DNA of 64,000 bases from assembly GCF_015352955.1 (NCBI RefSeq), contig NZ_JACYOX010000007.1, forward strand, positions 62,001-126,000, read 5' to 3'. Below, piece by piece: positions 28,041 through 36,617 of the stretch; within the stretch, counting starts at the first letter, position 1, and every line of letters starts with the position of its first letter. Under the pieces are notes generated by a model that worked only from the letters and a program-made list of their open reading frames with translations, was not told the DNA's origin and ran no database searches. The position numbers and the translations under genes were made by a program. Source of the DNA: Noviherbaspirillum soli (GTDB lineage Bacteria; Pseudomonadota; Gammaproteobacteria; Burkholderiales; Burkholderiaceae_D).

Positions 28041-29068
28041 AGGCTGTGCTCCCAATGCGACGCGTCGAGGGCCATCTGCCCGAGCGCTGCCTGGTCGCGG
28101 CGCGCATGGCCCTGGCGCAGGAACACCGGCAGGTCGGCCATCAGGCGGGCAAACCGCCGGTTGCGGCAGAACGGCGCCGCGCCCAGCGCCTGGCCGACCT
28201 GGGCCATCACTTCCACGGCGCAGGCATCGACCGCCAGCCGCAGGCGCAGCGCAAGCGCCGCCGCATCGTCGCCGGGCCGGGCATCGATCGCCTGCGCGCC
28301 GGCATGCAGCAGCGACCGCGCCGCGCTCAGGCAGGCATCGGCCGCGCCCATGTGGGCCAGCCGGTGCGCATCGGGCGTGCCCGGGGCGGCGTGCAGCATG
28401 CGCGCCAGTTCGGCGGCGGCGCCATACCAGCAGGCGGCAATGCCGGCGCCGCCGTGCCAGAAACCGGGCCGGCGCAGGTAAGCGCCGCTGTCGCCGACGC
28501 AATGGGCCTGCACGCCCGAGAACGTGAGAAAGGCGGTGCCGGTGCGCGCCATGCCGACCGCCTCCCAGCCGCTGTCGTCGATCCGGATGCCGTCCTGGCG
28601 CAGGTCCAGCGCCACCAGCCACGGCCGGCCGTCGGCATCCCAGGCGCTCAGCAGCGCATGGCTCAGGTCGGCCGCGCCGGAACACCAGGCCTTGGCGCCG
28701 TCCAGCCGCACCGGCGCGCCGGCGGCGGCATGGCCGCTGACGATGGCGCGGGCGGACGGCGCCTCGGCGCACCAGACGCCCCACAGGCTGCCGGCCGGCG
28801 CCCGGCTGCCCAGTTCGGCCAGGATGGCCAGCGCATCGGCATGGCCCTCGTACAGCTTGGCCAGCGACAGGTCCCACCCGGACACTGCGGCCAGCATGCG
28901 CCAGCGCAGCAGCGTGGCGCCGCTGCCAGGCAAGGGCAGCCGGTCCAGTCCGGCGTCGGCCAGGCAGCGCAGCATCGCCCCTGGCGTGCTGTCTTCATCC
29001 AGTTCGCCCAGGCACTGCGCCGCCATGGAAGGCGTCGGGGAGTTGAGTTGTTCCACGTTGATTGGCAC
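28037..29068 (-). CDS. acyl-CoA dehydrogenase-like flavoprotein, divergent
   Basis: A protein of 343 aa from GTG 29068; ATG 29026 is an alternative and neither has a good ribosome site. The fold is recognisable from the middle domain (LWGVWCAEAPSARAI, LDGAKAWCSGA, FSGVQAHCVG) and the helical C-terminal half, but the protein is shorter than usual and I could not place the catalytic glutamate. It heads the operon with PIG-L, methyltransferase and GT2 genes. In that setting it may oxidise a tethered or nucleotide-linked substrate rather than serve fatty-acid degradation. Confidence 0.8.
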   Translation of the reverse strand: MPINVEQLNSPTPSMAAQCLGELDEDSTPGAMLRCLADAGLDRLPLPGSGATLLRWRMLAAVSGWDLSLAKLYEGHADALAILAELGSRAPAGSLWGVWCAEAPSARAIVSGHAAAGAPVRLDGAKAWCSGAADLSHALLSAWDADGRPWLVALDLRQDGIRIDDSGWEAVGMARTGTAFLTFSGVQAHCVGDSGAYLRRPGFWHGGAGIAACWYGAAAELARMLHAAPGTPDAHRLAHMGAADACLSAARSLLHAGAQAIDARPGDDAAALALRLRLAVDACAVEVMAQVGQALGAAPFCRNRRFARLMADLPVFLRQGHARRDQAALGQMALDASHWEHSL

Positions 29069-29426
29069 CGGTGATTTGATTTCTGCCGTGGAACATAGCC
29101 TTTAATGCCGAGGTGCACGGTGCGTCGGCGAACACAAGCAGGTGATTTCCGCATCCATCTCCAACAATCATGACGAAGTCGGCGCGTCTGGAGCCCTTAC
29201 GGGCGAATTTGTGCAACTTGATCTTTCACAAACGCTTTTTCGTTCGGTGATCGACAATTAATTTCATCCTAAAGTTGATCGCCGGTTTCTTTTTTGCATC
29301 TTCCACCTGCCGGCATCAACGCTTCCATTCGACCAGACAGGCCGTCGGCGCGGCGGCGTGCCGGGTTGCGTCCGCAGAGTCTCGACTCTGCACCCATCGT
29401 GTCAAAACCTGGATCAGGAGAACAAC
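29069..29426. other. divergent intergenic region
   Basis: About 360 bp between the minus-strand operon and the secreted heme-binding-like gene. No gene is seen. It must contain promoters for both directions, but no clear elements were recognised beyond the ribosome site AGGAGA before 29427. Confidence 0.4.
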
Positions 29427-30128
29427 ATGAAGTCAAGAACACCGAGCACTTTGCTTGCCATTGCACTGGCAGGCTTCAGCACCCTTGCCCTGGCCGATGA
29501 CGGCAACGGACAGGGCAACAAGCCCTGTGGCATCCCGGATGCGACCGTGGCGCGGCTGCAGCATCAGCTCGCCAGCGTGGCCGCGCAGGACAACGGCGGC
29601 CTGTTCTCGCCCAGCCCCAGCCGCATGTGGTCGGCCGTGGTCGACAGGCAGGGCGTGCTGTGCTCCGTGATCCGGCTGGGAGACGCCTGGCCGGGCAGCC
29701 GCGCCATTGCGATCGCCAAGGCCAACACCGCGAACGCCTTCAGCAACGATGCACTGGCCCTCTCCACGGCCAACCTGTATGCACCCACCCAGCCCGGCGG
29801 CTCGCTGTATGGGCTCAACAATTCCAATCCCTTCAATCCTGACTACCTGGCGCAAGGCAGCGGCATAGGACGGGTACCGGGCGGCATCATTACCTTCGGC
29901 GGCGGCGTGCCGCTATATGTGGGTGGCAAGGTGATCGGCGGCCTGGGCCTGTCCGGCGACACTGCCTGCGCCGACCATGCGATTGCCTACCGCATGCGGG
30001 CCGCCGCAGGCTTCGAAAAAGTGCCCAACGGCGTTGGGCCGGGGAAGACTGACAACATCATCTATGCCTCGGGCACGCCAACCGGCTTCCAGCATCCGCA
30101 CTGTGGAGACTCGGACATTACGCCCTGA
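29427..30128 (+). CDS. secreted GlcG/HbpS-type heme-binding domain protein
   Basis: A protein of 233 aa; ATG 29427 follows AGGAGA, and the signal peptide cleaves after ALA near residue 23. The body resembles the GlcG/HbpS (DUF336) fold: SAVVDRQGVLCSVIRLGDAW, IAIAKANTANAF and a Gly-rich VPLYVGGKVIGGLGLSGD. HbpS-like proteins bind heme in the extracytoplasmic space, while other family members have no known ligand. It has insertions with Asn, Pro and Gly. A strong nested hairpin follows the gene. Confidence 0.82.
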   Translation: MKSRTPSTLLAIALAGFSTLALADDGNGQGNKPCGIPDATVARLQHQLASVAAQDNGGLFSPSPSRMWSAVVDRQGVLCSVIRLGDAWPGSRAIAIAKANTANAFSNDALALSTANLYAPTQPGGSLYGLNNSNPFNPDYLAQGSGIGRVPGGIITFGGGVPLYVGGKVIGGLGLSGDTACADHAIAYRMRAAAGFEKVPNGVGPGKTDNIIYASGTPTGFQHPHCGDSDITP

Positions 30129-30160
30129 GCGACCAGAGCGCGGCGACCTGCGCTGGCTGC

Positions 30161-30200
30161 GCCGAGGCGCAAAGCCGGGATTGCCCGGCTCAGCCTCGGC
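30161..30200. terminator. nested hairpin between convergent genes
   Basis: The inner stem AGCCGGG (30173-30179) pairs with CCCGGCT (30184-30190) around ATTG. The outer stem GCCGAGGC (30161-30168) pairs with GCCTCGGC (30193-30200). It lies between the plus-strand gene ending at 30128 and the minus-strand gene ending at 30212, so it could stop transcription from both sides. Confidence 0.65.
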
Positions 30201-30211
30201 CTCCCGGCGCC

Positions 30212-30640
30212 TCAGAAGCAGGGACTTGGCCGCAGCGCGGTGACGGCCACCACTTCCCGGTCGAAGGCATCGGTCGCGATGTCGACGAACTGGGCAGTGC
30301 TTTCCTCCACCAGCGCGGCGATGCAGGTGCCGGCAGCTGATGTGACATTGACGATGCGCATCGCCAGCACGCCATAACGCACCCTGTCGCCGCCGGCGTT
30401 CAGGCAAAATCCCTGGTTCTCGCGCCCGGTCTGGAAGTTATAGAGGCAACCCGTATCGCTGAAGAAAGCGAATGCGTCATTGTTTACGTCGACCACGCGT
30501 TCGCCGCTGCTGCTGCCGCTCCAGAAGATGAACGTGCGCCTGGATGGCTCCGGCCCGTCGACCGATACAGAGGCGCTGCCGCCGCCGCAGCCGGCGAGCG
30601 CAGCCAGAACAAGCGTTGCGAATCCGATTTTCGATGCCAT
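30212..30640 (-). CDS. hypothetical lipoprotein
   Basis: A protein of 142 aa; ATG 30640 follows GGGAGA. The signal peptide ends in a lipobox LAGC near residue 18, then Gly/Ser-rich linker residues. The mature part has several Cys (for example in SDTGCLYNF and ENQGFCLN) that could form disulfides. I do not recognise the domain. It is probably anchored in the outer membrane. Confidence 0.75.
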   Translation of the reverse strand: MASKIGFATLVLAALAGCGGGSASVSVDGPEPSRRTFIFWSGSSSGERVVDVNNDAFAFFSDTGCLYNFQTGRENQGFCLNAGGDRVRYGVLAMRIVNVTSAAGTCIAALVEESTAQFVDIATDAFDREVVAVTALRPSPCF

Positions 30641-30969
30641 GCTGTCTCCCTTTTTGCGTTGTGATGCGCGCCTTATCTTAAGCCCGCAAGGCAGTCGCCG
30701 CGGTTCTATCTGAACGCGGCAAGACCTGCATCATGCAGCCGGCCCCGCCGTGTGGCAGGACCAGCTTGCTTGGTTACCCACCACCGCGCATTGCTCCGTC
30801 AAACCTGTGCAGCAACTGCAGTGGCGCCTGACCGCGTTGCATCCGTCGGCGACGCGGTCGCCGCCCAGTGTTCCATGGCCAGGCCGCGCAGGCATTGCGC
30901 AGGCTCGCCCGGCGGCAGGCGCGCTTGGGCTAAGCTTGCCTTTCAAGACTGGAACCGGGAGAGCTTGCA
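30641..30969. other. divergent promoter region, no gene
   Basis: About 330 bp between the lipoprotein and the secreted methyltransferase genes. Frames that cross it lack ribosome sites and protein-like composition. A GGGAGAG ribosome site precedes 30970. No repeat was found. Confidence 0.4.
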
Positions 30970-31677
30970 ATGCGCAGATCGATCGCCTGCCTGGCGCTGT
31001 GCCTGCTGTGCGCGCTGCAGCCAGGCGCCGCCCGCGAGGCGGCCTACGGCAGCGTCCAGCCCAGCCGCGACGGCATCGGCAAGACCTATATGGGCCGCGA
31101 GATTGCCCAGGTGATGGGCTATCCCGGCGCCGACTGGCTGGAGCGCGGCAGCCGCGAACGCGAGGAGCGGCCCGAGCTGCTGCTGGCTGCGCTCGGTCTT
31201 GCACCGGGCATGGCCGTGGCCGATGTCGGCGCCGGCACCGGCTACCATGCCGGCCGCATCGCCGAGCGCATCGGCGGCGACGGCCGGGTGTATGCGGTGG
31301 ATGTGCAGCCGCAGATGCTGGCCCTGCTGGAAGACAGCATGCGCCGGCGCGGCGTGCGCAATGTGCAGCCGGTGCTGGGCACGGCAACCGACACCGGCCT
31401 GCCGCCGGGCGCCATCGACCTGGCGCTGATGGTGGATGTCTATCACGAGCTGAGCCATCCACGGGAAATCCTGGAAAGCGTGGCGCGGGCGCTGAGGCCG
31501 GGCGGCAGGCTGGTCCTGGTGGAGTACCGCGCCGAGGACGAGCGGGTGCCGATCAAGCCGCTGCACAAGATGAGCGAGGCCGGCATGCGGCGCGAGGTGG
31601 AAGCCAGCGGGCTGGTCTGGCAGCAGACCGTCACCACCCTGCCCTGGCAGCATGTGGTGATCTTCCGCAGGCCCTGA
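30970..31677 (+). CDS. exported class I SAM-dependent methyltransferase-like protein
   Basis: A protein of 235 aa with GGGAGAG before ATG 30970. It begins with a signal peptide (RSIACLALCLLCALQPGAA), so the protein is predicted to leave the cytoplasm. A complete methyltransferase fold follows: motif I VADVGAGTGYHAGRIAE, then VYAVDVQPQML and the LRPGGRLVLVEYR segment. Similar periplasmic methyltransferase-like proteins exist in Proteobacteria, but their source of S-adenosylmethionine is unclear. It is 16 bp upstream of the DUF72 gene. Confidence 0.85.
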   Translation: MRRSIACLALCLLCALQPGAAREAAYGSVQPSRDGIGKTYMGREIAQVMGYPGADWLERGSREREERPELLLAALGLAPGMAVADVGAGTGYHAGRIAERIGGDGRVYAVDVQPQMLALLEDSMRRRGVRNVQPVLGTATDTGLPPGAIDLALMVDVYHELSHPREILESVARALRPGGRLVLVEYRAEDERVPIKPLHKMSEAGMRREVEASGLVWQQTVTTLPWQHVVIFRRP

Positions 31678-31693
31678 GCGATCCCTGCCCGGC

Positions 31694-32458
31694 ATGCGCA
31701 TCTACATCGGCACCAGCGGCTATCAGTACAAGCACTGGAACAACGGCGTCTTCTATCCACGCGGCGTGAAGGACCGGCTGGCCTATGCGCTGGAGCGCAT
31801 GACGGCCATCGAAATCAATTCCAGCTTCTACCGCATACCGCCGCCCGACACGGTGGCGGCCTGGGCCGCTGCGATGCCCGATGGCAGCAGCATGGTGCTC
31901 AAGGCGCCGCAGTCGGTCACGCACCGGCGGCGCCTCAAGCTGCACAGCGAGGGCGGGGTCCGGCAGGGTGCCGACCTGCTGGCTTATTTCATCAGCGGCG
32001 CGCTGCGCATTCCGACCGACAAGCGCGGCCCGGTGCTGCTGCAGCTGCCCGGCCAGATGCAGATCGACCTGGCCCGGCTGGAGCCGGTGCTGGCGCTGCT
32101 TGCCGAACACGGACTGCGGGCAGCGCTGGAAATCCGGCATGCCTCCTGGTTCGTCGCCGCCACCCTGTCCCTGCTCGAACGCTACGGCGCCGCGCTGGTG
32201 GCCTCCGACTGGCCCGAGTTCAGCACGCCGCTGGTGCCAACCTGCGACTTCCTGTACCTGCGCCGCCATGGGCCGGGAGCGCTGTATGCCAGCAGCTACG
32301 ACGACAATGCGCTGCTGGCCGACCTGGACCAATTGCGCGCGCACCGCGTTGCGCCAACGGACAGGGCCTATGTGTTCTTCAATAACGACATCCATGGCCA
32401 TGCGCCGCATGATGCGATGCGCATGATGGCGCTGCTGGCACGCAATCTGCCTATCTGA
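31694..32458 (+). CDS. DUF72 (YecE-like) protein
   Basis: A protein of 254 aa with the DUF72 TIM-barrel hallmarks: MRIYIGTSGYQYKHW at the start, EINSSFYRIPP, LVLKAPQSVTHRRR-like segment, ALEIRHASW and YVFFNNDIHGHA near the end. The family is widespread and its function is not established. It is probably co-transcribed with the methyltransferase-like gene 16 bp upstream. Confidence 0.92.
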   Translation: MRIYIGTSGYQYKHWNNGVFYPRGVKDRLAYALERMTAIEINSSFYRIPPPDTVAAWAAAMPDGSSMVLKAPQSVTHRRRLKLHSEGGVRQGADLLAYFISGALRIPTDKRGPVLLQLPGQMQIDLARLEPVLALLAEHGLRAALEIRHASWFVAATLSLLERYGAALVASDWPEFSTPLVPTCDFLYLRRHGPGALYASSYDDNALLADLDQLRAHRVAPTDRAYVFFNNDIHGHAPHDAMRMMALLARNLPI

Positions 32459-32674
32459 GGCGGGCAAGCCATCGCATCACGCCAGCTTTCCACGCGCTTC
32501 CGTTACGTTAATTAATCTTTCACCGCGCAACCTATTTTCAGTTCCTCTGCGCCGCACTGAACCATCTCTCGCTACAAGCCACCCACGGCCTTGCCCTCTA
32601 GCGCATTTCCAACCTGACTGGCATCAGCCGGCCAAGCAAGATTGCCTTTGGAAGATTCGCCCAGGGGTGAGTAG

Positions 32675-32785
32675 GGTGCAATACCCGAAGGGCATTGCAC
32701 CGCGGTCGCATACCGTAAAGATCATCTCAAGGACCTTCGCTGGTCCACGCAAGGTGGAATGCCCCTTCGGGGTATTCCACCCTAC
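32675..32785. repeat. paired-hairpin dispersed repeat, copy 1
   Basis: Hairpin A has arms GGTGCAAT (32675-32682) and ATTGCACC (32694-32701). After 51 bp, hairpin B has arms GGTGGAAT (32753-32760) and ATTCCACC (32774-32781) with an inner GCCCC/GGGGT pairing, and is followed by CTAC. The same A-then-B arrangement recurs at 53338-53447. The rest of 32459-32966 holds no gene. Confidence 0.8.
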
Positions 32786-32966
32786 GGCACCAGGGGCATG
32801 CCAAGGGCGCAGGACGCGAGGTGCGCCGCACCTGGGTCTGCGGCATGAGGCTAGTCTGGCCAAATTCGCTCTAGCCGCTCCACGAACGACATGCTCCGGC
32901 ACCCAGGCATTTCCACGGCATTCTCCTTTTCCTTCACAACGCATCCCTTGTAAGAGGCTTCTTAAA

Positions 32967-33073
32967 ATGGCGACTCCCATCCCCGCTTCCGCAATTGCCG
33001 GCAAAGGCGTTTTCATTCCCACCACAGGTACAACCGACACCACGTCCACCGCCACCACCCCCAGCACGCCCCG
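32967..33073 (+). other. probable original N-terminal segment of the TPR gene, out of frame
   Basis: ATG 32967 has AAGAGG at 32952-32957 and opens a Pro/Thr-rich frame (MATPIPASAIAGKGVFIPTT). It runs into a four-C tract at 33069-33072. One extra C there would join it in frame to the TPR reading frame that begins at 33074. As given, the frame instead ends at 33134. Confidence 0.55.
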
Positions 33074-34432
33074 GTGCTTGCCACCGTGCCGGGCCGCAAT
33101 CCGTCCGCGCTGCACCAGCCGGCCGACCATGTAGGCCAGCAAAACCCACCGCCGTCGACCAGCCATCCCGTGCTGATTCCCACAGACAATGGCACACCGG
33201 CATCCGCAACACCGGAGAAATCCAGGAAGGACGCGCCCCCGCCCGGCACGGGCAGGGAAAGCGACGGCGAAGACAACGACGATGCCGGCAACGGTCGCGG
33301 CATCGACAAGCCGTTCTCGACCATCGGAACGCTCCACATTGGGAAACCTGTAGCCGGTGCCCAAGATACCGATACCGCCACGTCATATCATGACATCGGT
33401 ACAGCGCTACACACGCAAGGCAAATACGCCGAGGCGATGGAGTACCTTCTCAAGGCGCTCGCCATCCGGGAAAAGAGCTCCGGCACTGACCCTTTCGCTA
33501 CCGCCCCGTTATATATGCAGATCGGCGCCCTGCTATACGGTCAGGCCAGGCATGCCGAAGCATTGGTGTACTTTCTCAAGGCACTTCCTTTGTTGGAAAA
33601 GGGCTTCGGCACTGACCATGCCTATACCGCCAAAGCACATGAGAACATCGCTTTGGTGCTACAGGCTCAAGGTCAGCATCCCGAGGCGCTAAAGCACTAT
33701 CGCAAGGCACTCGACATCCGGGAAAAGATCCTCGGCATCGATGAGACCGAGACCGCCGAGTCGCATAACAACATCGGAAGTCTGCTAGATGCGCAAGGCA
33801 AGCATGCCCAGGCGCTGGAGCACTATTGCAAGGCGCTTGCTATCCGGGAAAAAGTCCACGGCACTGACCATCCATCTACGGCAACATCGTATAACAACAT
33901 TGGGGGGCTGCTACAAGATCAAGGCAAGCATGCCCAGGCGCTCCAGTACTTTCTCAAGGCGCTCGCCATCAACAAAAAAGTCGCCGGCACCGAACATCCT
34001 AATACTGCCCTGGGGTACCACAACATCGGCGTGCTGTTACACCGCCAGGGCAAGCATGACCAGGCACTGGAGTACCTCCTCAAGGCGCTTGTGATCAAGG
34101 AGAAGGTCCTGGGCATCGACCATCCCCTTACCATCGCATCGTATGACAACATCGGGGCGTTGCTGCATGGTCAAGGCAAGGATGTCCTGGCACTGGAATA
34201 CCTTCTCAAGGTGATCACGATCAGGGAAAGGGTCCTCGGCGCCGATCATCCCGTTACCACCAAGTCCCGTCTCCCCCTGAGAATGGTTCTGCAGAAACAG
34301 GGCGTGTATGCCCAAGCACTGGCCTATTTTCGCAAAGCGCTCGTCGAAGCAACCACTACCGGCAATGACGCAAAAATAGCGATATATCAGCGCTATATCG
34401 ATTTACTGGCTCTTGCCAATCCAAAGTCCTGA
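33074..34432 (+). CDS. kinesin-light-chain-like TPR repeat protein, likely 5' frameshift
   Basis: The open frame begins at GTG 33074 (452 aa), which lacks a ribosome site; the likely true start at 32967 is one base out of frame. The first 90 residues are Pro/Gly/Asp-rich and unstructured. About eight tandem 42-residue TPR units follow from residue 100, each built like NNIGGLLQDQGKHAQALQYF and ending with GTDHP or similar. Such arrays bind partner proteins and are often recently duplicated. No enzymatic domain or signal peptide is seen, and no partner gene adjoins it. Confidence 0.75.
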   Translation: MLATVPGRNPSALHQPADHVGQQNPPPSTSHPVLIPTDNGTPASATPEKSRKDAPPPGTGRESDGEDNDDAGNGRGIDKPFSTIGTLHIGKPVAGAQDTDTATSYHDIGTALHTQGKYAEAMEYLLKALAIREKSSGTDPFATAPLYMQIGALLYGQARHAEALVYFLKALPLLEKGFGTDHAYTAKAHENIALVLQAQGQHPEALKHYRKALDIREKILGIDETETAESHNNIGSLLDAQGKHAQALEHYCKALAIREKVHGTDHPSTATSYNNIGGLLQDQGKHAQALQYFLKALAINKKVAGTEHPNTALGYHNIGVLLHRQGKHDQALEYLLKALVIKEKVLGIDHPLTIASYDNIGALLHGQGKDVLALEYLLKVITIRERVLGADHPVTTKSRLPLRMVLQKQGVYAQALAYFRKALVEATTTGNDAKIAIYQRYIDLLALANPKS

Positions 34433-34580
34433 GCATTGCGCTCTTTCCGCCGGCTGCCAATCGCGGCCGACAGTCGCCTGGAAGCACGGCACAGCAAATG
34501 CAACGCAACAGTCTGCCAGCGCCGTCAAAGCATGCGTCATAGGCCACGATAACCAAGCCGTGCAAAGCACGCCCCGCACA

Positions 34581-36266
34581 TCATCCTACCCTCTCCCCCG
34601 CCAGCACCCCCACCGCCTCCCTGTCAGTGCTGAACAATCGCCCCTCCCCGATCATCGCAATCAACCCCGCACGCTCCATCACCTCCCACACCTGCTTCTT
34701 CACCGCCGCCAGGTTCAGCTCCACGTTCTGCGCCTGCAGGTTCAGCGCCAGCGCCTCCAGCAGGTCCACGCCACTGGCGTCGATATCATTGATGCCCGAG
34801 GCCGACAGCAGCACCCGGCGCACGCGCGGGTCGGCGCTCTGGCGCTCGACGATGAAGCGCTCCAGCGCGGCGGCGGTGAGGAAGTTCAGGGCGGAGTCCA
34901 TGCGCACCGCCAGCAGGTCGGGCGCCAGCGGCGGCAGGTCGAAGCGGGCGCGGTCGCGCAGCGTGCCGTCGGGGTGCAGCGCGACTTCGATGATGCGGGG
35001 GTGGGCGCGGCGGTACAGGAAGGTCACCATGGTCAGGCCCAGGCCGGCGAAGACGCCGAAGTGCAGCCGCGGCGAGAACGACAGGGTGACGATGAAGGTC
35101 ACGGCGGCGACCGCCGCGTCGTCGCGCGAAATATGGAACAGGCGGCGGAAGGCGCCGAAGTCGAGCAGGTTGAACACCGGCACCATGATCATCGCCGCCA
35201 GCACCGAGTAGGGCAGGTCGTGGATGAAGCCGGTCAAAAACAGCAGCGAGAACAGCACGCACAGCGCGGCCACCAGCGACGACCAGGCGCTGGTGGCGCC
35301 GGCATACAGGTTCAGCGCCGAGCGCGAGATCGAGCCGCTGACGGGAAAGGCGCCGCAGAAGCCGCTGGTCATCTTGGCCAGGCCCTGGCCGATCAGTTCC
35401 TGGTTTTCATCCCAGCGCTCGCGCTGCTTGCGGGCGATCACGCGGCAGCTCGACATCGCCTCGGTGAAGCTGACGATGGCCAGGATCAGCGCGCCCAGCC
35501 ACAGCTCGCGGTGGCTGTCGAAGGAGATCGCGGGCGGCAGCGCCAGCGTTGGCAGGCTGGCCGGCAGCTTGCCGACGATGGCGCCGCCGTGGCCGGCGTA
35601 GTCCAGCAGCCGGCTGGCGAGTATGCCCAGCACGGTCACCAGCAGCACGCCCGGCAGCCGTGGCGCGTAACGCCGCAACAGCACCAGCAACAGGATGGCG
35701 CTGCAACCGAAGGCGGCGGTGATGGGCGTGCCGCGCGAGAAGGTAATGAACTCGGCGGGCGCGGACCACTGCCGCGGATGAAAGGCAATGCCCAGCAATT
35801 GCGGCAGCTGGGAAAGCATGATGATCACCGCGGCGGCGTTGATGAAGCCGGTGACCACCGGCTGTGACACCAGGTTGGCGATGCTGCCCATGCGGAACAC
35901 GCCCAGCAGCATCTGGAACAGGCCCGAGTAGAGCGCCAGCCAGATCGCCAGTGCGGTCCAGGTGCCTGTTTCCGGCGCGGCCAGCGATGAAAGCGAGCCG
36001 AACACGAGGATGGAAGTGAGCGCCACCGGTCCGACTGCCAGCAGCGGCGACGAGCCCCACAGCATGCCGATGATGCTGGGCAGCAGTGCGGCATACAGGC
36101 CCGTGTGCGGCGGCATGCCGGCCAGCGTCGCATAGGCCAGCGCCTGCGGCACCAGCACCAGGCCGACGGTAATGCCGGCCCACACATCGCGTTTCAGGGA
36201 TTGCCGCGTCGGACGCGGCCAGGACAGGAAGGGAAAATAACGTCGCAGGCGGTGGGAAGGCTGCAT
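34581..36266 (-). CDS. SulP family sulfate-type anion transporter with STAS domain
   Basis: A protein of 561 aa with the SulP signature GITVGLVLVPQALAYATLAG near residue 30, about 11 membrane helices, and a C-terminal STAS domain from about 440. Its key segment reads INDIDASGVDLLEAL, with the conserved D-x-S. The sulfate-permease-like form is standard. It is convergent with the TPR gene. No sulfur-assimilation genes adjoin it, so sulfate is the default guess only. Confidence 0.9.
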   Translation of the reverse strand: MQPSHRLRRYFPFLSWPRPTRQSLKRDVWAGITVGLVLVPQALAYATLAGMPPHTGLYAALLPSIIGMLWGSSPLLAVGPVALTSILVFGSLSSLAAPETGTWTALAIWLALYSGLFQMLLGVFRMGSIANLVSQPVVTGFINAAAVIIMLSQLPQLLGIAFHPRQWSAPAEFITFSRGTPITAAFGCSAILLLVLLRRYAPRLPGVLLVTVLGILASRLLDYAGHGGAIVGKLPASLPTLALPPAISFDSHRELWLGALILAIVSFTEAMSSCRVIARKQRERWDENQELIGQGLAKMTSGFCGAFPVSGSISRSALNLYAGATSAWSSLVAALCVLFSLLFLTGFIHDLPYSVLAAMIMVPVFNLLDFGAFRRLFHISRDDAAVAAVTFIVTLSFSPRLHFGVFAGLGLTMVTFLYRRAHPRIIEVALHPDGTLRDRARFDLPPLAPDLLAVRMDSALNFLTAAALERFIVERQSADPRVRRVLLSASGINDIDASGVDLLEALALNLQAQNVELNLAAVKKQVWEVMERAGLIAMIGEGRLFSTDREAVGVLAGERVG

Positions 36267-36617
36267 CTCGGGCTGTTGTGGTTGGTGTGGGTTGCCCTGG
36301 TAACGCTGGCCTGATTCGCGCCGGGGCTCTCCGCGCGGGCCTGTCTCTTATATGAACACCTCGTTGGACGTCACGCAGTATAAAGTACGCGCCCGCAAGA
36401 AACAGTACATGTGTGCGGCCCTGACCGGCGCGTTGATGTATTGGCGCATTGCCCGCCCTTGCGTTGCATCCGGGCAGGTCGCCGCCCTCTCACAATGTCG
36501 TCCGCACGGGGGCCTGGCCATGCGCGCGCAGGCAAGAAAAAACCACGGCCGGGAAGCGCCGTGGTTTCGGATTGCAGCCTGTCCCCGCCACCGCCGTGCA
36601 GGCGGCGGCGGGCATCA
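36267..36617. other. spacer with the pepA terminator, no gene
   Basis: No believable coding sequence lies between the SulP start and the PEP-CTERM gene end. The hairpin at 36541-36566 is the only clear element. Confidence 0.45.
36536..36566 (-). terminator. intrinsic terminator of the PEP-CTERM gene
   Basis: Read on the minus strand, AACCACGGC (complement of 36558-36566) pairs with GCCGTGGTT (complement of 36541-36549) around an 8-nt loop and continues into TTTTCTT. It sits about 50 bp after the stop of the minus-strand gene. Confidence 0.85.

Noticed and set aside
27279-28877. 532-codon frame extending the PIG-L gene upstream
   Set aside because: The extension overlaps the acyl-CoA dehydrogenase-like gene in another frame and has no motif; GTG 28040 with a 4-nt overlap is the natural start.
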